A DNA stretch of 39,062 bases from contig JBLHKS010000050.1 in NCBI GenBank assembly GCA_047620505.1, positions 1-39,062 on the forward strand, in the 5' to 3' direction. Below are positions 33,419 through 39,062 of the stretch, in pieces (the first letter of the stretch is position 1; each line of letters begins with the position of its first letter). A program made the translations under genes and the position numbers. This DNA is from JBLHKS01 sp047620505. GTDB taxonomy: Bacteria > Verrucomicrobiota > Verrucomicrobiia > Verrucomicrobiales > DEV007. Under the pieces are notes generated by a model. The model was not told where the DNA came from and did not search any database. It saw nothing but the letters and a program-made list of their open reading frames with translations.

Positions 33419-34453
33419 ATGCAGGAATTAACCGATCACGTCTCAAACGGAGGGGAGCTGAGCCTCGACCAGATCGAATCAGCCGCCCAGCAGCTGCTGG
33501 ACGAAGCGGCCGACATCGCGGCGAAGGCTGATTTTCTCAAGGCGTTCGCGGCGCGAGGGGAATCGCCGGCGGAAATCGCGGGATTCGTGGACGCGTTCCT
33601 GAAGCGCGCGGTCGATCCGGGTTTGAGCGCGGCAGACGTCGATGGGCCGCTTCTCGATGTCTGCGGGACGGGCGGCGACAAACTGAATCTCTTCAACGTT
33701 TCGACGACCTGCATTTTCGTCCTCGCTGCCGCCGGGATCGCTGTGGTGAAGCACGGAAATCGCGGAATCACCTCGAAAAGCGGTGGAGCCGACGTGCTCG
33801 AAGCGCTTGGAATCCGGATCGATCTGCCGCCGGACGAATTCGCCGCTTGCGTCAAAAAGACCGGTCTGGGATTCCTTTTCGCCCAGAAATATCATCCGGC
33901 GTTCAAAGCCGTCGGCCCGGTTCGGGCGCAACTCGCGAAAGAAGGCCAGCGCACAGTTTTCAACATCCTCGGCCCGCTGCTCAACCCGGTTCGGCCGGAT
34001 TTTCAGCTCATCGGCGTCTTTTCGCCGGAACTGCCGCCGGTCTTTGCGTCGATTTTGGAAAAACTCGGCCGCAAACAAGCCTGGGCCGTTCACGGAACGA
34101 CGGCTGATGGCCGGCCAATGGACGAATTTTCGACGCTCGGCAAAACGTTCGTCGCCAAAACCGGCTCCAGCGAAATCGAAACCGTCGATCCCGCAGCGCT
34201 CGGTTTTGCGGCACCGCAAATCGAGCAACTGCTCGGCGGCGAGGCCGATGAAAACGCGAAAATCCTGACGGCGATCCTCGACGGAACCGACCGAGGTCCG
34301 ATGCGCGATATCGTGGTTTTGAATGCGGCCGCGGGCCTCGTGATCACCGGAAAAGCGCCGAATTTGGAAGCCGGGATCATTCTGGCTGGAAAACTGATCG
34401 ACTCCGGCGCTGCGAAAGCGAAACTGGAAGCCTTGCAAAACTTTAAGCCCTAA
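33419..34453 (+). CDS. trpD: Anthranilate phosphoribosyltransferase
   Basis: 344 aa from ATG 33419; the open frame upstream overlaps yqgE and is not part of the protein. PRPP-binding CGTGGDKLNLFNVST, then KHGNRGITSKSGGADVLEAL, GFLFAQKYHPA and FNILGPLLNPVRP define the family. It transfers phosphoribose to anthranilate in tryptophan synthesis. No other trp gene is adjacent. The iterated palindrome lies at 33488-33499 (QQLL), about 70 bp into the gene. Confidence 0.96.
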   Translation: MQELTDHVSNGGELSLDQIESAAQQLLDEAADIAAKADFLKAFAARGESPAEIAGFVDAFLKRAVDPGLSAADVDGPLLDVCGTGGDKLNLFNVSTTCIFVLAAAGIAVVKHGNRGITSKSGGADVLEALGIRIDLPPDEFAACVKKTGLGFLFAQKYHPAFKAVGPVRAQLAKEGQRTVFNILGPLLNPVRPDFQLIGVFSPELPPVFASILEKLGRKQAWAVHGTTADGRPMDEFSTLGKTFVAKTGSSEIETVDPAALGFAAPQIEQLLGGEADENAKILTAILDGTDRGPMRDIVVLNAAAGLVITGKAPNLEAGIILAGKLIDSGAAKAKLEALQNFKP

Positions 34454-34458
34454 CACCG

Positions 34459-35259
34459 ATGCGATTTCTCCTCATTTTCCTCATTTTCTCCGTCTCAGCA
34501 GCTGCTGAAGATTTCCCGGGCAAAAAGTCCGAATGGAACGGCTTCGCCCGCTACGATTTCCAAAGCGACGGCCACAAAGCGATCATCGTCGCCCCGGCAA
34601 AAGCCGCTGAGGGCAATCCATGGATCTGGCGCGCGCGATTTTTCGGTCACGAGCCGCAAACCGACATCGCGTTGCTCAAACTCGGCTACCACCTGACCTA
34701 CTGCGAAGTCGGCGCTCTCTTCGGCGCGCCGCAAGCGGTCGAAATCTGGAACACGTTTTACGCCGAGGTCACCACGAAATACGGCTTCGCGAAAAAAGTA
34801 GCGCTCGAAGGCATGAGTCGAGGCGGGCTGATCATTTTCAACTGGGCCAAGGCCAATCCTGATAAAGTCGCCTGCATTTACGCCGACGCCCCGGTTTGCG
34901 ATATCCGCAGCTGGCCTGGCGGCAAGGGCGCGGGAAAAGGCGGCGGCGGAACCTGGGCCCAATGCCTGGAAGTTTACGGCCTGACCGATGCAGAATCGGC
35001 TGACTTCAAAGGAAACCCAATCGACGGTCTCAAAGCGCTGGTCGACGCTGGAATCCCGCTGCTTCACGTCGTTGGAGACGCCGACAACGTCGTGCCCGTT
35101 TCGGAAAACACAGCGATTATCGAAGCTCGCTACAGAGAGCTTGGCGGCTCGATCGAGGTGATCCACAAGTCCGGCGTCGGCCACCATCCGCACAGCCTGA
35201 AGGACCCGAAGCCGATCGTCGATTTCATCCTGAAATCAAACCCAGCAGCAGCTCGTTGA
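34459..35259 (+). CDS. Secreted alpha/beta hydrolase
   Basis: 266 aa with a signal peptide (cleavage near SAAA-ED). The alpha/beta hydrolase core has a nucleophile elbow LEGMSRGGLI (Ser about 120), an acid in HVVGDADNVVP and His in GVGHHPHSL. The N-terminal WIWRARFFGHEPQTDIALL and the Gly-rich loop around 155-168 (KGAGKGGGG) resemble secreted PVC-group hydrolases near sulfatase loci. Esterase or peptidase activity is likely; the substrate is unknown. It is 5 bp after trpD. Its last 35 bp overlap the 3' end of hscB tail-to-tail. The iterated palindrome at 34496-34507 is in the signal peptide. Confidence 0.8.
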   Translation: MRFLLIFLIFSVSAAAEDFPGKKSEWNGFARYDFQSDGHKAIIVAPAKAAEGNPWIWRARFFGHEPQTDIALLKLGYHLTYCEVGALFGAPQAVEIWNTFYAEVTTKYGFAKKVALEGMSRGGLIIFNWAKANPDKVACIYADAPVCDIRSWPGGKGAGKGGGGTWAQCLEVYGLTDAESADFKGNPIDGLKALVDAGIPLLHVVGDADNVVPVSENTAIIEARYRELGGSIEVIHKSGVGHHPHSLKDPKPIVDFILKSNPAAAR

Positions 35260-35776
35260 TCTGGCGACGCCACTTGTCGAGAAACGACAGCTTCGTGTAA
35301 AGCCGGCGAAGATCCGCGGTCTCTGAAGCGCCGAAATCGAGCGCGTTTTCCGCCCGAGTCACCTCGCCGAGCGCAGCCTGAAGCCGTTCCTGAGCTTGAA
35401 TTTCATCATCCGCGAGAAGCGCCTTCGCCAGCGCGCTCGATGCGGCTGATTTTTTCGCCAGCAGCTGCTGAGCTCCCTGAACCGCAGCGCCGACGGTCGA
35501 AAACAGATTCATGAGCGCTTCGTCGAGCCCCGCATCGTGCTTTTCGCCCGGCGCGATCAAATCCAGCAGATGCCGGATCCGCGTGGCCGGATTTTTCAAC
35601 GTTTGCGCCGACTGATTCAATTCCTGCGACTGGCCGGAAAACGCCTCGCGCTCCTCGGGATTTGTGGCCTTGTCAGGGTGAACTTCGGCAATCCGCTCGT
35701 GATGCCGAGCCTGGATTTCCGTCTCGTCCAACGCCGCCTGACGCGGCAGCCCCAGCAGCTCAAAAGCGTCCTTCAC
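35225..35776 (-). CDS. hscB: HscB-like J-domain co-chaperone for Fe-S assembly
   Basis: 183 aa. The N-terminal J domain shows FELLGLPRQA and the HPDK tripeptide-plus-Lys (about residues 33-36). It is followed by the linker ELNQSAQTLKNPATRIRHLL and a helical C-terminal domain, as in HscB. It should bring the scaffold IscU to the Hsp70 HscA, neither of which is in the window. Its ATG overlaps the iscA stop by 4 bp (ATGA), supporting the Fe-S assignment. The iterated palindrome at 35459-35470 is read as QQLL. Confidence 0.8.
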   Translation of the reverse strand: MKDAFELLGLPRQAALDETEIQARHHERIAEVHPDKATNPEEREAFSGQSQELNQSAQTLKNPATRIRHLLDLIAPGEKHDAGLDEALMNLFSTVGAAVQGAQQLLAKKSAASSALAKALLADDEIQAQERLQAALGEVTRAENALDFGASETADLRRLYTKLSFLDKWRRQINELLLGLISG

Positions 35777-36174
35777 GCTGCGAAACTCTCCCCACAGGAA
35801 CAGGTCACCGTCGCGTTCGGGTTCGTGACTTTGAAACCGCCCTGCTGAAGATCATCGCTGAAATCCAGCTCCGAGCCGCTCACGAAAAGCGCGCTCTTTG
35901 GATCGATCACAACTCGGACTTCGCCGGTCGGAACCAGAATGTCGCGATCACGCGGCCCGTCGACCAGATCCATCTTGTACTGAAGCCCGGAGCACCCGCC
36001 GCCGACCACCGCAACGCGCAACGCGCCGAGTTCGAGCCGCCCCTGCTTCTGCAAAAGCCCGCGCAGACGCGTCGAGGCGTTCGGAAGCACTTTGATCAGC
36101 TTCTCGTTGCCGACCTTGAGTTTCACACCCGGGTAACGATCTGTAATTTCAGCAGTTTCAGCGACAGCAGCCAT
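35773..36174 (-). CDS. A-type iron-sulfur carrier (IscA/ErpA family)
   Basis: 133 aa. The three conserved cysteines are present: GGGCSGLQY and the C-terminal CSCGESF. An N-terminal extension of about 25 residues precedes the HesB fold. It carries or delivers [2Fe-2S]/[4Fe-4S] clusters. Translation is coupled to hscB. Divergent from the sulfatase at 36254; the 79-bp gap between them contains CTTGCGCAAG (36200-36209), a 10-bp palindrome of unknown role. Confidence 0.92.
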   Translation of the reverse strand: MAAVAETAEITDRYPGVKLKVGNEKLIKVLPNASTRLRGLLQKQGRLELGALRVAVVGGGCSGLQYKMDLVDGPRDRDILVPTGEVRVVIDPKSALFVSGSELDFSDDLQQGGFKVTNPNATVTCSCGESFAA

Positions 36175-36253
36175 GCGCGAAGAGTAGCGGGTCAGCGCAC
36201 TTGCGCAAGCCGGGTAAATCGAGTTTAATTTCCGCTTTTCTTAACTTTCTTCC

Positions 36254-37651
36254 ATGCATCTCCGCATCGCCGTTGGCCTTCTCGCCTCTTCGATTCTCCT
36301 CAGCCCAAATCCGGCGAGCTGTGAAATCCCAGACGCGCCCCCTAACATTCTCCTGATTTTAGCCGATGATCTCGGTTATGGAGATCTGGGTTGTTACGGC
36401 GCGATGAAGCAGCTTACGCCAAACCTCGATCGGATGGCCGCTGAGGGGATGCGCTTTACCGATTTTTACATGAGCTCGCCGGTCTGCTCGCCGTCGCGCG
36501 CTTCGATTCTGACCGGCTGCTACCACGTGCGCCTCGGGATCAATCACGTGCTCTGGCCCTCGGCGATGAAGGGGCTGAATCCAGACGAAGTCACGATCGC
36601 GGAAGTGCTCAAAACTCGCGGTTACGAAACGCGCTATTACGGAAAATGGCACGTCGGCGATCAGAAACCGTTTCTACCGACTCGGCAGGGATTCGACGGC
36701 TACTTCGGAATTCCCTACTCGCACGACATGCCGAGTTTGGTCCGCGTCAAGAAGGACAAGGGCCAGCTCAACCCGGTCCAGCTCCGCGTGTTGCCGCTGA
36801 TGCGCGACGAAAAAGTCGACGAGCTGATTTCCGACATCTCGCCGTTGATGCGCCGCTACGTCGACGAGCTTTCAGGATTCATGAAGGCGTCCACCGAGGC
36901 AAAGAAGCCGTTTTTCGCGATGCTGTCCACACACGCAGTGCACCTGCCGATGGACCCGCCGAAAGACTTCAAAAATCGATCTCGGAACGGAAGCTACGGA
37001 GATTGGATCGAGGAACTCGATTCCGGCGTCGGCACGCTTTTCGAGGTGATCAAGGAGCTGGGAATCGCCGAGAACACGCTTGTGATTTTCACTTCAGACA
37101 ACGGTCCGGCAAAGTCCAGTCGAGGAACCGCCTATCCGCTTCGAGGGACCAAAGCAACAACTTGGGAAGGTGGCGTTCGGACGCCGTTCATCGCCTGGTG
37201 GCCCGGGAAAATCCGCGCTGGCGAAGTCTGCCGCGAGATCGGCGCGAGCCCTGACATTCTTCCAACTCTAGCCAGCGCAGCCAACGCAAAACCAGCAGCT
37301 GCTGGCGCGTTGGACGGCGTTGATCTTTTGCCTTTATTGTTTGGTCAGGAGCTTGTTCGATCGCCGCGCACCGATTTTGTCTACTACCAGGGAGCCAATC
37401 TCGTTGCTGTTCGCGAAGGTCCCTGGAAACTGCATTTGATCAGCCCGACCGGAGTGAAAGATGCGCTCTACAATCTTGCCGATGACCCCGGCGAAACCAA
37501 CAACCTCTCCAAGCGTCACCCGGATGCAGTCGATCATCTCCGGGAACTCGCGGACGTCACGGCCGCTGAGTTAGGCGATCGTCTTAAGGTTGGGCGGAGG
37601 GTTCGGGTTGTTGGTCAGGTCTCGAAGGTGATTCCGTTGATTGGGAACTGA
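36254..37651 (+). CDS. Secreted sulfatase (Cys-type, formylglycine-dependent)
   Basis: 465 aa with a signal peptide (hydrophobic about 5-17). Metal ligands in ILLILADDLGYGD, the FGE motif CSPSR with Cys about 78, YYGKWHVGDQ, MLSTHAVHLPM and IFTSDNGPA are all present. It resembles N-acetylgalactosamine-6-sulfatase/arylsulfatase A-like enzymes; the glycan is unknown. It lacks the extra C-terminal module of the sulfatase at 17750. The iterated palindrome at 37293-37304 is read as P-A-A-A-G. Its last 68 bp overlap the LRR gene on the other strand. Confidence 0.92.
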   Translation: MHLRIAVGLLASSILLSPNPASCEIPDAPPNILLILADDLGYGDLGCYGAMKQLTPNLDRMAAEGMRFTDFYMSSPVCSPSRASILTGCYHVRLGINHVLWPSAMKGLNPDEVTIAEVLKTRGYETRYYGKWHVGDQKPFLPTRQGFDGYFGIPYSHDMPSLVRVKKDKGQLNPVQLRVLPLMRDEKVDELISDISPLMRRYVDELSGFMKASTEAKKPFFAMLSTHAVHLPMDPPKDFKNRSRNGSYGDWIEELDSGVGTLFEVIKELGIAENTLVIFTSDNGPAKSSRGTAYPLRGTKATTWEGGVRTPFIAWWPGKIRAGEVCREIGASPDILPTLASAANAKPAAAGALDGVDLLPLLFGQELVRSPRTDFVYYQGANLVAVREGPWKLHLISPTGVKDALYNLADDPGETNNLSKRHPDAVDHLRELADVTAAELGDRLKVGRRVRVVGQVSKVIPLIGN

Positions 37652-38414
37652 CGGGATCCGATTCGTAGAAAATTCTGCAATCCGGGTGAGCCTCGCGCAA
37701 TTCTCGAATCGCGTCGATCGTCAGCCTCGTCCGCTGAAGATGCAACTCGCGCAAACTAGACAAATTCGCCAGCAGCTGCTGGACGCCATCGTTCGTTACG
37801 GCCGTATCGTGAAGCCAGAGCCGCTCCAGGTTGACGAGCTTGTTTAGTCCCTTCAAACCGCGATCGCTGACTTCAGTCTGGCCGAGATGCAGCCCCGTCA
37901 GCTCGGTCATTCCTTCAAGGTCAGCCAAGCCCGCGTCCGTGATCGCGTTTCCTCGCAAACCCAGATAAATCAGACTCTTGAGCTTCGCGATCCGGGGCAA
38001 TCCAGCGTCAGTCACCCGCGTTTCGCCGATCGGCAGCTGCTGAAGCTTCTCGAGGCCGACGAAATTCTCGAGACCGGCGTCGCCAACGTTCGTCCGATAC
38101 AAATTCAGCCATTCCAGATTCGTCAGCCCCGCGACGTGCTTGAGTCCCGAATCGCCGATTGCCGTCCGCTCGAGCGAAAGGTCCGTCAGCATCGGCAGGT
38201 CGGCGACTCGCGTAAAATCTGCGTCTGTCAGGCGCTCGTTTCCATTGCCGTTGACCTCGTCGACACGACCGGAATCGAGATCGATGAAAACATGCAAACC
38301 GAGTTCGCGCAGCTCACGAGCCGCCAGCTTTTCGGACTCCGGTTGATCCGCCAGACCGACCGAAGCAAAAAACAGCAGGCCCAAACTTCTGGCGAGACTC
38401 TTCATTCCTGGCAT
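37584..38414 (-). CDS. Secreted leucine-rich-repeat protein
   Basis: 276 aa; a second ATG at 38405 (MKSLARSLGLLFFASVG) may be the real start. A signal peptide is followed by about seven LRRs of 24 residues with the pattern LxxLxLxxTxIxDxGLxxLxxL (residues about 75-245). The C-terminus is a Ser/Pro/Gln-rich tail (about 255-276). Such cysteine-free LRRs are abundant in PVC bacteria and have no assigned function. The tail-coding part overlaps the sulfatase 3' end. Palindrome copies lie at 37770-37781 (QQLL) and, as the octamer GCAGCTGC, 38033-38040. Confidence 0.85.
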   Translation of the reverse strand: MPGMKSLARSLGLLFFASVGLADQPESEKLAARELRELGLHVFIDLDSGRVDEVNGNGNERLTDADFTRVADLPMLTDLSLERTAIGDSGLKHVAGLTNLEWLNLYRTNVGDAGLENFVGLEKLQQLPIGETRVTDAGLPRIAKLKSLIYLGLRGNAITDAGLADLEGMTELTGLHLGQTEVSDRGLKGLNKLVNLERLWLHDTAVTNDGVQQLLANLSSLRELHLQRTRLTIDAIRELREAHPDCRIFYESDPVSSQSTESPSRPDQQPEPSAQP

Positions 38415-38490
38415 TCTCGCCGAAGTCGTTTGCTAAATCAACGGCTCTCAAGATCACTTGTGCAATCTGTCGACTAGCGAAGACTACGCA

Positions 38491-38988
38491 ATGAACCTCA
38501 AGCCCATACTATTCTTAGCGGCTGCGTTGCTGGTCATTTCGACCAGCTTTGCGGAAGAATCTCGAGAGTGGACGAGCAGCGCGAGCGGACGCCAGTTCAA
38601 AGGAGCCTTGGTCAAAGTCGAAGGCGAATTGGTGTCGATTCGGCGCGAAGCCGACAACGAGGTCTTTCAATTTAAGAAGGCCGATCTGATTCAAGCGGAT
38701 CTGGACTGGATTAAACAGAATAGCCCGAAAAATGAGGCTGCTGGCCAAGTTGAAGACTTGTCGGATCTCGTTTCCGGAATTCCGGCCGCGACAGGCACGC
38801 CAGCCATCGGTGTGTTGTTGGTAATCGATGGAGAGACGCGAGGGATCGGGGTTTCTGGAATACGAAAAGCCGGCGACACAGAAAAAGTAGAATCTGGCGA
38901 CAAGTGGCATTTGGGATCGTGCACAAAATCGATAACCGCGACCCTGGCTGGGAATCCAACGGTGTGGAAAACTTTCTGGATTTTTTGA
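38491..38988 (+). pseudogene. Truncated SHD1-domain/serine beta-lactamase-family gene
   Basis: The frame encodes 165 aa. A signal peptide (cleavage near SFA-EE) is followed by an SHD1-like domain (about 24-75: REWTSSASGRQFKGALVKVE, VFQFKKADL). Then comes the beginning of a class-C-type beta-lactamase/DD-peptidase domain (PAIGVLLVIDGETRGIGVSG) up to WHLGSCTKSITATL, with the SxxK nucleophile Ser143/Lys146. Directly after this helix the homology stops, and 13 unrelated residues lead to a TGA. About 250 residues of the catalytic domain are missing. The junction near 38943 suggests a deletion or an insertion. Confidence 0.7.
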
Positions 38989-39062
38989 TGCCGAGTGGGG
39001 TCTAGGAGGTCGGCAGCCCAACGCTGAGAAGACGGAATCTACAGGCTTCGAATCAGTCTCGA
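38943..39062 (+). other. Unassigned sequence at the break point of the beta-lactamase gene
   Basis: Beyond the break, forward frame 2 stays open to the window edge, passing through FFDAEWGLGGRQPN and EKTESTGFESVS. This does not look like beta-lactamase. It might be the start of an interspersed repeat or of another gene. The window ends too soon to decide. Confidence 0.3.

Noticed and set aside
16..37576. Apparent abundance of GTTAG/CTAAC
   Set aside because: A rough count gives about 36 occurrences on both strands, below the roughly 60 expected for this composition.
895..37781. QQLL as a protein-level motif explaining the repeated CAGCAGCTGCTG
   Set aside because: The same DNA is also read as AAA in about seven genes and occurs in six or more noncoding gaps, so selection acts on DNA rather than peptide.
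1..39062. tRNA, rRNA, CRISPR, integrase, transposase or prophage genes
   Set aside because: None were seen on either strand; repeats present are single palindromes or hairpins without spacer arrays or terminal inverted repeats.

Overview
The window reads as a chromosomal segment of a free-living member of the Verrucomicrobia (PVC group). That placement is inference from protein character: two secreted Cys-type sulfatases, a secreted PQQ-type beta-propeller protein, an SHD1-domain protein, a secreted leucine-rich-repeat protein, a 'GAF-less' HDFNN-type hybrid kinase, and housekeeping proteins with PVC-like character. Base composition is moderately GC-rich and even. I see no integrase, transposase, phage gene, tRNA, rRNA or CRISPR array. 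Clear Shine-Dalgarno sequences are rare.

Layout. 1-510: a decayed gene (187-503), broken in three frames. 511-4690: a NifS/IscS-like cysteine desulfurase (-), a stand-alone lipid-A-disaccharide-synthase N-terminal-like membrane protein (+), and a large hybrid histidine kinase whose first receiver lacks the phospho-acceptor Asp. 4717-8035: a probable envelope-stress operon with a YtrA-type operator, a secreted DUF2059 protein, a YtrA-like GntR repressor, an ABC ATPase and its permease. 8104-12874: a small secreted protein, a ribose-type sugar ABC transporter (lipoprotein, double ATPase, permease) and a Nudix hydrolase. 12878-17469: MTA phosphorylase (-), a YafK-like L,D-transpeptidase homologue missing its catalytic Cys, a large membrane-anchored orphan protein and a PQQ-propeller protein. 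17619-19498: an intergenic hairpin and a sulfatase. 19603-23239: sulfate assimilation genes cysH-cysC-cysD-cysN. 23320-24306: an AmiC-type amidase with a SPOR domain. 24416-30004: a compact ACP / ketosynthase / small membrane protein / B12-radical-SAM / MMPL-exporter cluster that looks like a lipid or polyketide pathway. 30029-33317 (-): yqgE, a stand-alone copy of the FtsH periplasmic domain, and ftsH. 33419-36174: trpD, a secreted alpha/beta hydrolase, and an iscA-hscB pair (-). 36254-38405: a second sulfatase and an LRR protein (-). 38491-end: a broken SHD1/beta-lactamase gene.

The most striking signal is not a gene. A 12-bp palindrome, CAGCAGCTGCTG (extended consensus YCAGCAGCTGCTGR), occurs 20 times exactly, and its 10-bp core AGCAGCTGCT occurs 27 times, roughly once per 1.4 kb. 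A random 10-mer would be expected about 0.04 times. It lies in genes on both strands, in two reading frames (QQLL or AAA), and in short intergenic gaps, often touching stop codons. It is therefore a DNA-level element, comparable in density to cyanobacterial HIP1 or to DNA uptake sequences. A YtrA-type operator (GTGTA-13 bp-TACAC) in front of the putative YtrA operon and the FtsH-domain paralogue beside ftsH are the other strong leads.
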